A stretch of DNA of 64,000 bases from assembly GCF_048820895.1 (NCBI RefSeq), contig NZ_JBMERQ010000006.1, positions 62,001 to 126,000 on the forward strand, read 5' to 3'. Position numbers and translations under genes: made by a program. Of this stretch, positions 34,773 to 44,222 are shown piece by piece; positions within the stretch are counted from its first letter, which is position 1; each line of letters opens with the position of its first letter. Source of the stretch: Cribrihabitans_A neustonicus (lineage in GTDB: Bacteria > Pseudomonadota > Alphaproteobacteria > Rhodobacterales > Rhodobacteraceae). The notes under the pieces are model-generated. The model worked only from the letters and a program-made list of their open reading frames with translations. It searched no databases and had not been told where the DNA came from.

Positions 34773-36934
34773 CAGGCGGCCTCCCCCGCGTCATTGCCGG
34801 CGAAGGTGAGCTGCCGCGCTCTGCGGCGCGCCTGCAGCCAGGCGATCACCCGGCTGCGCAGGCCCGCCCGGCGGCGCTCCCGCTCCGACGGGTTATGCAC
34901 AACCCGCGCCTCGTAGAAGGAAGGGCAGAGGATCGCCGCATCGGCCACCTCACCGCAGTTGCCGCAGCCGACACAGGTCTGGTCGATATGCGCCACCGGG
35001 TCGTCGCGCAGCGGGTCGTCCAGCTTCTTCAGCGACAGCGACGGGCAGCCCGAAAGCCGGATGCAGGCGTGGTCGCCAGTGCAGACGTCCTCATCGACGC
35101 CGAAGCGGGGGATCTCCACCCGCGCGCCGTCCTTGATCGCCTTGTTGCGCTGGGGCTTCTCGCGGCGCTGCCGGTTCAGCATGCATTCCGAGGAGGCGAC
35201 GATCACCTTGGGCCCGTCGTAATCGGTGGTCAGTGCCTCGCGGATGGTGGCGCGCATCTTGGTGACATCATAGGACCGGTCGATCTGCCTGATCCATTTG
35301 ACGCCCGCACCCTCAAGCGCCTTGGTGATCGGGTTGTTGGTGGACTTGCTGGCGTTTTTCGCGCGGCTTGACGGGATGTCCTGCCCGCCGGTCGCGGCGG
35401 AATAGTAGTTGTCGACGATGATCGCCACGCTGTCCGACTTGTTGAACACCATGTTGCCGATCGACGTGCTGAGCCCGTTGTGCCAGAAGCCGCCGTCGCC
35501 GAGGATCGAGATCGCGCGCTTTTCTCCGCCGCCGTCAAAGGCCGCGTTGGAGGCCGGGCCCAGCCCGTAGCCCATGGTCTGGCCGCCGATCTCGAACGGC
35601 GGCAGCGCGGCAAACAGGTGGCAGCCGATATCGGCCGAGATCTGGTGCTTGCCCAGTTCCTGTTCGACCAGCTTCATCGAGGCAAAGATCGGCCGCTCCG
35701 GACACCCGGTGCAGAACCCCGGCGGGCGGATCGGCACGGTCTGGCTCAGGTCGGGGATCTCGGGCGCGGGCGCGTTGGGGGCGCGCACCTGGCCGGGCAG
35801 CAGGTGGGCGGCGTATTTGCGGATGAAGTCGTCCAGCCCGTCCATCATCACCTGGCCGGTGTATTCGCCCGCCTTGGGGAAGATGCCCTTGCCTTCGAGC
35901 TTGGTGGAGCTGCCCGCCTTGAACAACATCGCGCCAAGCTGCTGCTCGATGAATTCGGGCTGGCCTTCCTCCACCATCAAGACCGCGTCCTTGCCGTCGC
36001 AGAAGTCGAGGAGATCGCTGTGAACCAGCGGGTAGGCCACGTTCATCACATAAAGCGGCACCTCGGTATTGCCGCTGAGATCGGCCAGCCCCAGCCGCTG
36101 CAGGGCGCGGATCACGCTGTTGTACATGCCGCCGAGGCAGATCAGCCCGACCTTGCCCTGCTTCGGCCCGAAACGCTCGTTCAGCCCGTTGTCGAGGATG
36201 TATTTCTCCGCCGCGGGCCAGCGGTTCTCGATCTTGTCGTGCTCGTGCTGGTAGGACATCGGCGGCAGCACCACGCGGGCGAAGTCGCGCTGCGGATTGG
36301 CCAGCGCGTCGCGCACGGTGAGCGGCGGGCGCTGGTTATCACGGCATTCGAATGTGCCGGTCACATGGCAGGAACGGATCCGCACCATCAGCATCACCGG
36401 CGTGTTGGACGCTTCCGACAGGGCAAAGCCGTCGCCCACCGACTTCACGATCGACGGCAGGTTAGGGCGCGGGTCCAGCAGCCAGAACTGCGACTTCATC
36501 GCAAAGGCATAAGAGCGCTCCTGCATGATCGAGGAGCCTTCGCCGTAATCCTCCCCCACGATCACCAGCGCGCCGCCGGTCACGCCGGAGGAGGCGAGGT
36601 TCGCCAGCGCGTCGGACGCCACGTTGACGCCGACCGAACCCTTGAAGGTTACCGCGCCGCGGATCGGGTAGTGGACGGAGGCCGCGAGCATCGCCGCGGC
36701 AGCGGCCTCGGACGCATTGGCCTCGTAGCGCACGCCGAGCTCGCCCAGCAGCGCTTCGGCATCGGCCAGCACATCCATCAAATGCGAGATCGGCGCGCCC
36801 TGGTAGCCGCCGACATAGCCCACACCATTCTCCAGAAGAGCCTTGGTGATGGCCAGGATGCCCTCACCGGTAAAGGTATGCCCCTCACCCTTACGCAGAT
36901 GTTCGACTTCTGCCTTGAACGACCTTTCGGCCAT
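34772..36934 (-). CDS. iorA: Indolepyruvate ferredoxin oxidoreductase, alpha subunit
   Basis: This 720-aa thiamine-diphosphate enzyme subunit has a pyrimidine-binding domain (about 20-190, GYQGAPISHLMDVL). The diphosphate-binding motif is GDGGFWHN with DNYYSAATGGQ downstream (about 470-520). A C-terminal ferredoxin-like domain has CTGDHACIRLSGCPS and CVGCGNC...CPSF cysteine sets. It acts on 2-oxo acids from aromatic amino acids in the cytoplasm. These enzymes are usually oxygen-sensitive, yet the gene sits in an aerobic-looking catabolic unit. A basic tail (RERRRAGLRSR) follows the Fe-S domain. Confidence 0.93.
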   Translation of the reverse strand: MAERSFKAEVEHLRKGEGHTFTGEGILAITKALLENGVGYVGGYQGAPISHLMDVLADAEALLGELGVRYEANASEAAAAAMLAASVHYPIRGAVTFKGSVGVNVASDALANLASSGVTGGALVIVGEDYGEGSSIMQERSYAFAMKSQFWLLDPRPNLPSIVKSVGDGFALSEASNTPVMLMVRIRSCHVTGTFECRDNQRPPLTVRDALANPQRDFARVVLPPMSYQHEHDKIENRWPAAEKYILDNGLNERFGPKQGKVGLICLGGMYNSVIRALQRLGLADLSGNTEVPLYVMNVAYPLVHSDLLDFCDGKDAVLMVEEGQPEFIEQQLGAMLFKAGSSTKLEGKGIFPKAGEYTGQVMMDGLDDFIRKYAAHLLPGQVRAPNAPAPEIPDLSQTVPIRPPGFCTGCPERPIFASMKLVEQELGKHQISADIGCHLFAALPPFEIGGQTMGYGLGPASNAAFDGGGEKRAISILGDGGFWHNGLSTSIGNMVFNKSDSVAIIVDNYYSAATGGQDIPSSRAKNASKSTNNPITKALEGAGVKWIRQIDRSYDVTKMRATIREALTTDYDGPKVIVASSECMLNRQRREKPQRNKAIKDGARVEIPRFGVDEDVCTGDHACIRLSGCPSLSLKKLDDPLRDDPVAHIDQTCVGCGNCGEVADAAILCPSFYEARVVHNPSERERRRAGLRSRVIAWLQARRRARQLTFAGNDAGEAA

Positions 36935-36964
36935 CGGCTCCTCCTTGGGTAGTTTTATGTTCTC

Positions 36965-37465
36965 TTAGATCTGGTGGACCCGCACGTTGCGCAGGATGGT
37001 TTGCAGCGTGGCGGTGAACTGGCGCCGTTCCTCCAGCGGGATGCCTTCGAACATCTGCTGGTAGGCGGCGGCCACATGCGGCCACAGCTTGTCATGGGTG
37101 GCGCGGCCGCTCGGCGTGATGAAGACGCGGGTGGCGCGGCTGTCGTCCGGGTCCGGGCGGCGCTCGATCAGCTCCTCGCGCGCCAGCTGGTCGAGCGAGC
37201 GGCTGAGCGTCGACTGCTCCACGACCGCATAGACCGCCAGTTCGCGGATCAGCAGCCCGTCCAGCACCGACAGCACCGCCAGCGTCCGCATCTGCGCGGT
37301 GGTCAGACCCAGCGCCGCCATCTCGGTGCGCAAGGAGGCGTTGTAGCGGCCCATGATGCGGTTCATCAGATAGGGCGGGAAGTTCTCCAGCCCGATTTCG
37401 CCCAGCCGCGGCAGCGGGGCCTGCGGGTGCGCCTCCGCAGCGTGGTCCGTGGTGTCGTTGCTCAT
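36965..37465 (-). CDS. MarR-family transcriptional regulator
   Basis: This 166-aa winged-helix regulator contains RTEMAALGLTTAQMRTLAVLSV, the recognition region AVYAVVEQSTLSRSLDQL and the wing ERRPDPDDSRATRVFITPSG. Its start overlaps the stop of the upstream COG1233 gene (ATGA), so it is part of the operon with iorAB. It probably controls the divergent promoters around 39820-39937, where an ATTTGCAAAT palindrome is found. MarR proteins commonly sense aromatic acids, which fits IorAB. Confidence 0.92.
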   Translation of the reverse strand: MSNDTTDHAAEAHPQAPLPRLGEIGLENFPPYLMNRIMGRYNASLRTEMAALGLTTAQMRTLAVLSVLDGLLIRELAVYAVVEQSTLSRSLDQLAREELIERRPDPDDSRATRVFITPSGRATHDKLWPHVAAAYQQMFEGIPLEERRQFTATLQTILRNVRVHQI

Positions 37466-39021
37466 GCGCCCATCCTCTTTGCCAGGTTGTACCCGGAGCC
37501 GCCGCCAAGACCCGGCCCGGGGTGGGTCGAGGCCCCGATCAGCGCCAGGTCCTTCACTCCCGTGGCGTTATTGACCGATTGCGGGAAGGGGCGCCAGACA
37601 AAGAACTGGTCGAGCGTGCAGGCACCGCCATAGGGGTCGCCGCCTGCGAGGTTCATGTTGAGCGATTGCAGGTCGGCGGGCGAATAGGCGCGCCGGGCCA
37701 GCCTTATCTGGTCGAAATTGGCGATGTGGCGGGCGAGGATCGCCTCGATGCGGTCGGCAAAGGCCTCGCGGGTGGCCTCGGTCCACTTGGGCGTGGTGGC
37801 GATTTCGCCCGCGGCATCGCCCTTGATCACGCGCGGTGCATCGGGGATCTGGAGCCAAAGGATGGCCTTGCCCTTCGGGCAGCGCGACGGGTCAAGCCGG
37901 TGCGGCTGGCCCACGCAGATGGTCGGGGTTTCCGGCAGCATGCCGCGCTCGGCCTCGTTGGCGGATTTCGACACGCTGTCGATGCCGTCGGCGAGGTGGA
38001 TGAGTGCCACGTCCTCCAGCCCCTCGGCGCGCCACTCAGGCTCCGCGTCGAGCGCGTAGTGAAGCTGGAAGTTGCCGCGCCCGTGGCGGAAATTCCGTAA
38101 AGATTCCGGTGCGGAGGAATCCGGCAGCAGGCGGCCATAAAGCTGCCCCGGCGTGACCGAGGCAATGACCGAGGCACCGCGGATCATCTCGCCCTCCGCG
38201 GTCTCCACCCCGCAGGCGCGGCCGCCTTCGGTGAGGATGCGGGTCACGTCGGTGCCGGTGCGGATCTCTCCGCCATTGGCAAGGATCAGCCGCTGGAACG
38301 CCGCCGCCGCGGCGCCCGCGCCGCCCTTCACCACTGGCGCGCCGGCCGCTTCCAGGGCAAAGGCGATGACCCGGCCCATCTGGCCGGAATAGGTGCTTTC
38401 GGGCGTCAGCCCGCAATGCAGCACCCAGGGTGCCCAGAGCGCCTGGACATCGGCGCTGCTGTAGGACGCCTCCAGCCAGCCGCGCGCAGGTTGCAGAGCC
38501 TGGCCGCCCCAGGCCTTCAGCCCGTTCAGCCCCCGTTTCCACGCCTGTTTTGCCAGCAGCTTCGCGGTTTGCCGCGACCACAGCGGCCCGCCCAGGAGGC
38601 CGAAGAGAAATTCCGCATCCGCCTCGATCCCGCCCACGTCGCGGGCGTGGCTGGCGCCATCGCCGGGGGAAAGCGCATCAAAGCGCGCCTCATTCGCCGC
38701 GCGGTTCATCTCCAGCACAGTGACGCGCCCGTTCGGGCGCAGCACGGCGGTGGGGCGGGGCGTGTGGCAGAACTCCAGCCCGTGCCTGGCCAGATCCTCC
38801 GCCAGCTCCGCATAGGCAGGCGAAGTGAGGAACAGCACAAAGGTCGCCGCCATCACATCATGCTGGAAGCCCGGCACCGTGATCTCGTCGGTGCGCATGC
38901 AGCCGCCGATCCGCTCCGAGCGTTCCAGCACCAGCACCCGCTGCCCCTTGCGGGACAGCAGCGCCGCGGCCACCAGCGCGTTGATGCCGGAGCCGATAAT
39001 GATATGGGGGGCGTCCGCCAT
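37462..39021 (-). CDS. COG1233 FAD-dependent oxidoreductase
   Basis: This 519-aa flavoprotein has IIGSGINALVAAALLSRKG...VLERSERIGG at the N-terminus and DLALIGASTHPGPGLGGGSGYN at the C-terminus. It is related to the divergently transcribed gene at 39938 and, more distantly, to the pair at 7222 and 8804. It lies 6 bp after the cyclase gene and is coupled to the MarR gene. The role is presumably oxidation of the substrate imported by the divergent ABC system; the chemistry is unknown. Confidence 0.85.
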   Translation of the reverse strand: MADAPHIIIGSGINALVAAALLSRKGQRVLVLERSERIGGCMRTDEITVPGFQHDVMAATFVLFLTSPAYAELAEDLARHGLEFCHTPRPTAVLRPNGRVTVLEMNRAANEARFDALSPGDGASHARDVGGIEADAEFLFGLLGGPLWSRQTAKLLAKQAWKRGLNGLKAWGGQALQPARGWLEASYSSADVQALWAPWVLHCGLTPESTYSGQMGRVIAFALEAAGAPVVKGGAGAAAAAFQRLILANGGEIRTGTDVTRILTEGGRACGVETAEGEMIRGASVIASVTPGQLYGRLLPDSSAPESLRNFRHGRGNFQLHYALDAEPEWRAEGLEDVALIHLADGIDSVSKSANEAERGMLPETPTICVGQPHRLDPSRCPKGKAILWLQIPDAPRVIKGDAAGEIATTPKWTEATREAFADRIEAILARHIANFDQIRLARRAYSPADLQSLNMNLAGGDPYGGACTLDQFFVWRPFPQSVNNATGVKDLALIGASTHPGPGLGGGSGYNLAKRMGA

Positions 39022-39027
39022 CCCGTG

Positions 39028-39819
39028 TCAGCCCCGCGGCACCAGGGCAAGAGCGCGGATCGGGCTGCCGGTGCCGCGCGCGATCTTCAGCGGTGCGGCA
39101 ATCAGGATCGCGCCCTTGGCGGGCAGCTTGTCCAGATTGGCCAGCGAAGCCAGCCCGAAACAGTTGTCGCGGTGCAGGAGGTTGTGCGCCGGGTAGGGCG
39201 GATCCATCAGGCCGGCCTGGCCCGCATCGGTGCCGATGCACTGGCTGCCCCAGCCGACGATGCCCTTTGACAAGAGGTATTCCACCGCATCCGGGGTCGG
39301 ACCCGGGCTGTGCGGGCCTTCGGCGTCGGCGTTGAGGAACAGCGCTTCGTCGCCCGCGCGCTGGTCCCAGTCGGTGCGCATCACCACCCATTCGCCCTTG
39401 CCGATTTCGCCGTGCTCGGCCTCCCAGGCCTTTATCAGATCGGCGGTGAGCAGGAAATCCGGGTTCTCGGCGCTTTCCTTCGAGCAGTCGATCACGTTGA
39501 CCGGCGCCACCAGACGCTGCACGTCCAGCGTGTCGGTGTAGCCGTCTTCATAGTCCTTCCCGGTGATCCAATGGTGCGGCGCGTCGAAATGCGTTCCGGA
39601 GTGCTCACCCAGCTTCAGCCAGTTCCAGGCAAAGAAGGGGCCATCCTCGTCGTATTCGCTGATCTTGTGGATCTCGACCTTGGGGGTGTTCCTGGCGAAA
39701 TCCTCCGGCAGCTGCAGGATCGGTGTGTCCGGCCCCAGGGTGCCCGAACAGTCCACCACCTCGATTTCACCCGAAAGAATCTTGGCGCCAAATTCCGCCA
39801 ACGCGTTGTTTGAAGTCAT
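39028..39819 (-). CDS. Cyclase-family (kynurenine-formamidase-like) metal hydrolase
   Basis: This 263-aa protein has the metal-binding motif HSGTHFDAPHHW typical of the cyclase/KynB family. DCSGTLGPDTPILQLP precedes it and VGWGSQCIGTDAGQ comes later. Members hydrolyse amides, lactams or isatin-type rings using Mn or Zn. AGGAGAG five bases before ATG 39819 fixes the start. As first gene of an operon with COG1233, MarR and iorAB, it may open an amide or ring in the imported compound (inference). True formylkynurenine hydrolysis is not shown. Confidence 0.87.
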   Translation of the reverse strand: MTSNNALAEFGAKILSGEIEVVDCSGTLGPDTPILQLPEDFARNTPKVEIHKISEYDEDGPFFAWNWLKLGEHSGTHFDAPHHWITGKDYEDGYTDTLDVQRLVAPVNVIDCSKESAENPDFLLTADLIKAWEAEHGEIGKGEWVVMRTDWDQRAGDEALFLNADAEGPHSPGPTPDAVEYLLSKGIVGWGSQCIGTDAGQAGLMDPPYPAHNLLHRDNCFGLASLANLDKLPAKGAILIAAPLKIARGTGSPIRALALVPRG

Positions 39820-39892
39820 TTTATCTCTCCTGTTGCCCGCGGTCTGGCGCCGCTTTGCGGATCTCACTAAAGAAACACTAGACAGGTTTATA

Positions 39893-39905
39893 TGCATTTG
39901 CAAAT
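39893..39905. promoter_or_regulatory. Candidate MarR operator in the divergent promoter region
   Basis: A perfect 10-bp palindrome ATTTGCAAAT (39896-39905) lies in the only AT-rich stretch of the 118-bp gap between the cyclase gene and the divergent COG1233 gene. The overlapping 10-mer TGCATTTGCA recurs at 50026-50035 upstream of the TRAP binding-protein gene. Confidence 0.45.
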
Positions 39906-39937
39906 ATCAATCCGTATTGAGTTGAAGGATAGAAGCG

Positions 39938-41509
39938 ATGCCCGCAAGCGCGGACGCAGTGATTATCGGCAGCGGCCACAATTCCCTGGCCTGCGCGGCG
40001 CATCTGGCCGTTAAGGGCTGGAGCGTCGCGGTCCACGAACGCGCGGACGTGCCTGGCGGTGCGGTGAAAACCGGGGAGTACACCTTGCCCGGCTTCCGCC
40101 ACGACTGGGGCGCGATGAACCTGTCGCTCTTTGCGGGCTCGGCTTTTCACAAGGCATACGGCGAGGAACTCGCCCGCCACGGCCTGTCCTTTGCCCCCGC
40201 GTCCGACTGTTTCGCCTCGGTCTTTTCCGATGGCACTTGGCTGGGGGTGAGCAATGATGCCGCCGTCACCACCCGGCGCATCGCGGCCGAGGATGCCGCC
40301 GACGGCGCCGCCTGGGCGGAGCTGACCGAGGCGTTCCCGAGACAGGCGGAGACGCTCTTTGGCCTGCTCGGCTCCCCCATCAGTAAACGTGCATTTGCAT
40401 CCTTGGGCTGGAAATCCTTCCGCGGCATGGGCGGGGCGGGCATGCTGGACCTGGGCCGCTTCCTCGCCGCCTCGCCGCGCGGCTGGCTGGAGGAGACCTT
40501 CCGCTCGCCCAAGGTGCGCGCGCTGCTGGCGGCCTGGGGGATGCATCTGGATTTTGCCCCCGATGTAGCGGGCGGTGCGCTGTTTCCCTACCTCGAAGGT
40601 CAGGTGAACCAGGCCTTTGGCATGGTGCTGGGGCGGGGCGGGGCCGATGGCATGATCCGCGCCATGGTGGCGATGATCGAGGCGCGCGGCGGCTCGGTTA
40701 CCTGCAACGCCGAAGTGGCCCGCATCCTGCATGAGGGCGGCCGCGCCACGGGAGTGGAGCTGGCCAGCGGCGAGGTGGTGCGGGCGAACAGGGCGGTGAT
40801 CGCCAATGTCGCGCCTGCCGCGCTGCTGCGGCTGACCGGCGGCACGCCCGATGCGCGCTATGACAAGGGGCTCGCCCGCTTTGCCCACGCCCCGGGCACC
40901 ATGATGCTCCACCTTGCGATGGACAGCCTGCCGGACTGGGCCGCTGGAGAGGATCTCAAGCGCTTCGCCTATGTCCACATGGCGCCCAGCCTCGACCAGA
41001 TGGCGGCGACATACGCGCAGGCCAAGGCGGGGCTTTTGCCCAGCGAGCCGGTGATCGTCTGCGGCCAGCCTACCGCCATTGACCCCTCCCGCGCGCCGGA
41101 GGGCAAGCATGTGCTGTGGCTGCAGGTCCGCATGGTGCCGGGGGAGATCGCGGGCGACGCGGCCGGGCAGATCGCGGCGAAGGACTGGGAGAGCGCGGCA
41201 AAGCCGATGGCGGAGCGCGCGCTCGATATCCTCGATCGCTACGCGCCGGGGGTGCGGGCGAAAATCCTCGGCCGCCACGTGGTGACGCCTGCGATGCTGG
41301 AAGCCGACAACCCCAACCTCGTCGGCGGCGACCAGGTCTGCGGCAGCCACCACCTCTCGCAGCATTTCATGTTCCGGCCCCTGCGCGGGTTTGCCGATGG
41401 CACCACCCCGGTGCGCGATCTCTACCACACCGGGGCCGCGGTCTGGCCCGGGGCGGGAACCGGAGCCGGGGCGGGATACCTGCTCGGGCAGAAACTGGCC
41501 GGCGCATAG
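39938..41509 (+). CDS. COG1233 FAD-dependent oxidoreductase
   Basis: This 523-aa flavoprotein has IIGSGHNSLACAAHLAVKG...VHERADVPGG for FAD binding and LYHTGAAVWPGAGTGAGAG near the C-terminus. AAGGAT lies upstream of ATG 39938. It is the first gene of the plus-strand arm and precedes the ABC binding-protein gene by 54 bp, so it should be co-expressed with the importer. It is one half of a divergent COG1233 pair with 37462-39021. Confidence 0.86.
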   Translation: MPASADAVIIGSGHNSLACAAHLAVKGWSVAVHERADVPGGAVKTGEYTLPGFRHDWGAMNLSLFAGSAFHKAYGEELARHGLSFAPASDCFASVFSDGTWLGVSNDAAVTTRRIAAEDAADGAAWAELTEAFPRQAETLFGLLGSPISKRAFASLGWKSFRGMGGAGMLDLGRFLAASPRGWLEETFRSPKVRALLAAWGMHLDFAPDVAGGALFPYLEGQVNQAFGMVLGRGGADGMIRAMVAMIEARGGSVTCNAEVARILHEGGRATGVELASGEVVRANRAVIANVAPAALLRLTGGTPDARYDKGLARFAHAPGTMMLHLAMDSLPDWAAGEDLKRFAYVHMAPSLDQMAATYAQAKAGLLPSEPVIVCGQPTAIDPSRAPEGKHVLWLQVRMVPGEIAGDAAGQIAAKDWESAAKPMAERALDILDRYAPGVRAKILGRHVVTPAMLEADNPNLVGGDQVCGSHHLSQHFMFRPLRGFADGTTPVRDLYHTGAAVWPGAGTGAGAGYLLGQKLAGA

Positions 41510-41563
41510 GGGCAAAAGACCCCGCAAAAAAAAGCGCCGGCCGCCACCATCAGGGAGAACGAG

Positions 41564-43090
41564 ATGAAACTGACAAGACGCAAGGTATTGCAGTCCACCG
41601 CCGCCGGCGCCGCCCTCGCGGCCAGCGGCCTGCCTGCGCTCGCCAACGGGATCGAGGAGCTGGTGATTGCCTACAACGTCAACCTGCCGAGCTGGGACCC
41701 GACGGTGGGTCCCTCGGCGGTGAACCCGACGATCCAGGGCATCTACCAGTCGGTCTTCGACATGTTCATCCACCAGAACCCGGACCTGTCCTTCGATAAG
41801 GGCATCATCACGGACTACGGCTGGAACGAGGACAAGTCGCAAATCTGGATGGAGGTGCGCGAGGGCGTCACCTGGCATAACGGCGATCCGCTCACGCCCG
41901 AGGATGTGGTCTGGTCGCTGGAACGCGCAGGCGCGCCCGAGACCGGTAACCCGATCCAGTTCATCTGGGGCAAGGTCGGCAATTACACCATCGACGGCAA
42001 CCGGGTGACGGCGGATGTGAAGGAATACGAGCCGACGATCTTCAAGTGGATGAGCTTCCTCACCGGCTATGTGCTGCCGAAGAACTACTACGAGGAAATG
42101 GGCGCCGCGGGGTTCGAGGCCAAGCCCATCGGCACCGGCCCCTACATGGTGGAGAAGTTCGAGCGCAACGCCTTCGTGCGGCTGAAGGCGAATGACAACT
42201 ACTGGGGCGGCGCTCCCGAGTTCAAATCGGTGACCATCAAGTTCGTAACCGACGCCGCCAGCCGCGTCGCCGAGGTGGAATCCGGCAACGCCCATGTGAC
42301 GCTGGAGATGCCCTACGAGGAGTTTGACCGCCTGAAGGGCAAGGCAGGCATCGAGGGCACCGCCGCGCCGGTCTCCGACATCGGCATGATCTTCATCAAC
42401 GATGTCGATGCGATGACCGATCCCAACGTGCGCAAGGCGATGGCCCATGCAATCGACAAGCAACTGATCATCGACCGGCTACTGTCGGGATATGGGGTGG
42501 CCATCGACACGCTGCAGACGCCGGATTACTCGGCCTTCGACGGTTCGATCAAGGTCGCTTACGATCCCGAAAAGGCCAAGGAGCTGCTCGCCGCCTCGGG
42601 CTACGGGCCGGACAACCCGGTGAAGTTCACCATCCAGACCACCCGCGGCTTCAAGCCCAAGGATTACGAGATCATCCAGGCCATCGTCGGCCTGTGGCGC
42701 AAGGTCGGGATCGAGGCGGAGATCGAGGTCTACGAGATCGCCAAGCATTACGAGCTGCGCGCGGCCGACACTCTGGCGCCCGCGGCCTTCTACAACTGGG
42801 GCAACGCGATTGGCGATCCGGCAACCTCCACCGGCTTTGCCATGTTCGGCCCCTCGCCGCATGCGGTCTGGGACGGGGAGGAGCTGATCCAGAAGATCAT
42901 TCCGCTCTGGGGAGAGCCGGACGAGGATAAGCGCATCGCAGGCTGGAAGGACGTCGACCGCCACATCGCCGAGAACGCGCTGGTGATCCCGCTGCTGCAA
43001 TATGTCCAGCCGATCCTGCACAGCGACGCGGTGAAGGTAACGCCGCATGCCTCCGGCGCTCTGCTGCCGCATCTGATGACGCGGGCCTGA
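41564..43090 (+). CDS. Oligopeptide-type ABC transporter binding protein (family 5), Tat-exported
   Basis: This 508-aa SBP_bac_5-type receptor has a twin-arginine signal (MKLTRRKVLQSTAAG, cleavage after ALA near residue 27), so it may be folded before export. The domain signature WNEDKSQIWMEVREGVTWHNGDPLTPEDVVWSLE is family-typical (only part shown). Family 5 receptors bind peptides, opines, glycosides or nickel complexes. GGGAGAA precedes ATG 41564. A strong terminator-like hairpin follows the gene, limiting expression of the permeases. Confidence 0.9.
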   Translation: MKLTRRKVLQSTAAGAALAASGLPALANGIEELVIAYNVNLPSWDPTVGPSAVNPTIQGIYQSVFDMFIHQNPDLSFDKGIITDYGWNEDKSQIWMEVREGVTWHNGDPLTPEDVVWSLERAGAPETGNPIQFIWGKVGNYTIDGNRVTADVKEYEPTIFKWMSFLTGYVLPKNYYEEMGAAGFEAKPIGTGPYMVEKFERNAFVRLKANDNYWGGAPEFKSVTIKFVTDAASRVAEVESGNAHVTLEMPYEEFDRLKGKAGIEGTAAPVSDIGMIFINDVDAMTDPNVRKAMAHAIDKQLIIDRLLSGYGVAIDTLQTPDYSAFDGSIKVAYDPEKAKELLAASGYGPDNPVKFTIQTTRGFKPKDYEIIQAIVGLWRKVGIEAEIEVYEIAKHYELRAADTLAPAAFYNWGNAIGDPATSTGFAMFGPSPHAVWDGEELIQKIIPLWGEPDEDKRIAGWKDVDRHIAENALVIPLLQYVQPILHSDAVKVTPHASGALLPHLMTRA

Positions 43091-43136
43091 CGCGGGGCGC
43101 GCACACCGGGATAGGGCCAGACCCCTGGCCTGTCCT

Positions 43137-43183
43137 GGCCGCGGGGGCGGCGGCAGCGATGCCAGCCCCCGCGGCCCTTTTTT
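43137..43183 (+). terminator. Attenuating terminator after the family-5 binding-protein gene
   Basis: A 12-bp perfect stem (43137-43148 with 43165-43176) has a 16-nt loop and is followed by TTTTTT at 43178-43183. The permease gene starts 28 bp later on the same strand, so it acts as a partial stop within the operon. Confidence 0.85.
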
Positions 43184-43211
43184 AAGAACCGACACTATCA
43201 AGGGCACGGAA

Positions 43212-44222
43212 ATGCAGATCCTGCGCCGAATACTCATCCGGCTGGCCGCCTCCCTGGTGACCCTGGCCGGCGCTGCCGTGATCGTCTTTGTGGTGATCCG
43301 CGTGGTGCCGGGCAACCCGGTTGCCATGATGCTGCCGCCGGGCGCCACGGCCGAGGACATCCAGCGGCTGCAAGAGCTCTACGGGCTCGACAAATCCATC
43401 TTCCAGCAGTTCCTGATCTGGCTCGGCGGCGTGCTGCAAGGCGATTTCGGCACCTCGATCTCGCTGCGCCAGCCGGTGGCGGAGCTGGTGCTCGGCCGGC
43501 TGCCCGCCACGCTGGAGCTGTCGGTGATGGCACTGGTGATCGCGGTGATTTTGGGCGGCGCGATGGCACTGACCGCAACGCTGTGGCGCGGCACAAGGAC
43601 CGAGGGCGCCATCGACGTTGCGGGCGGCATGGCGCTGTCGGTGCCGGATTTCCTCTGGGGGCTGGTGCTGATCCTGCTGTTCGGCGTGCTCTGGCCGCTG
43701 TTCCACATCTCGGGCCGGATTTCACCCGCGCAAGGCTTCGAGTTCCACACCAATTTCTACCTCTGGGAAAGCCTCCTGCGCCTGCGCTTCGACGTCTGGG
43801 CAGACATCGTGGCGCATATGTTCATGCCCGCGCTGGCGCTGGCCATTCCGCTGGCGGCGATCATCTCCCAGCTTCTGAAACAATCGCTGAAGGAAACCAT
43901 GCACCTCGACTACGTGACGCTTGCCCGCACCAAGGGCTATTCCGAGACCAGCATCATCCTTCGCGAGGCGCTGCCCAATGCGATCCTGCCGACGCTGACG
44001 CTGATCGGAGTGCAGTTCACCTTCCTGATCGGCGGCACGGTCATCATCGAGCGGCTGTTCTCCTACGAGGGCTTGGGCAACATGGCGATCGACGCGGTGA
44101 TCAACCGCGACCTGCCGCTGATCCAGGGCATCGTGATCCTGTTTGCGCTGCTGTTCACCGCGGTGAACCTGCTGGTCGACATGACTTATGCCGCCCTGAA
44201 TCCGAGGCTGCGCCATGCGTGA
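43212..44222 (+). CDS. Oligopeptide-type ABC transporter permease (DppB-like)
   Basis: This 336-aa first channel subunit has six predicted helices. The N-terminal GNPVAMMLPPGATAEDIQRLQ region and HLDYVTLARTKGYSETSIILREALPNAILP (ATPase-contact loop, shown in part) are DppB-type. AGGG lies seven bases before the ATG. The last codons overlap the next permease gene by 8 bp. Confidence 0.93.
   Translation: MQILRRILIRLAASLVTLAGAAVIVFVVIRVVPGNPVAMMLPPGATAEDIQRLQELYGLDKSIFQQFLIWLGGVLQGDFGTSISLRQPVAELVLGRLPATLELSVMALVIAVILGGAMALTATLWRGTRTEGAIDVAGGMALSVPDFLWGLVLILLFGVLWPLFHISGRISPAQGFEFHTNFYLWESLLRLRFDVWADIVAHMFMPALALAIPLAAIISQLLKQSLKETMHLDYVTLARTKGYSETSIILREALPNAILPTLTLIGVQFTFLIGGTVIIERLFSYEGLGNMAIDAVINRDLPLIQGIVILFALLFTAVNLLVDMTYAALNPRLRHA

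Noticed and set aside
39878..42463. An 861-codon open frame on the minus strand
   Set aside because: It is antisense to the COG1233 gene at 39938 and the binding-protein gene at 41564, both with clear family motifs. Its product is His/Arg-rich low-complexity sequence, as expected of a shadow frame in GC-rich DNA.
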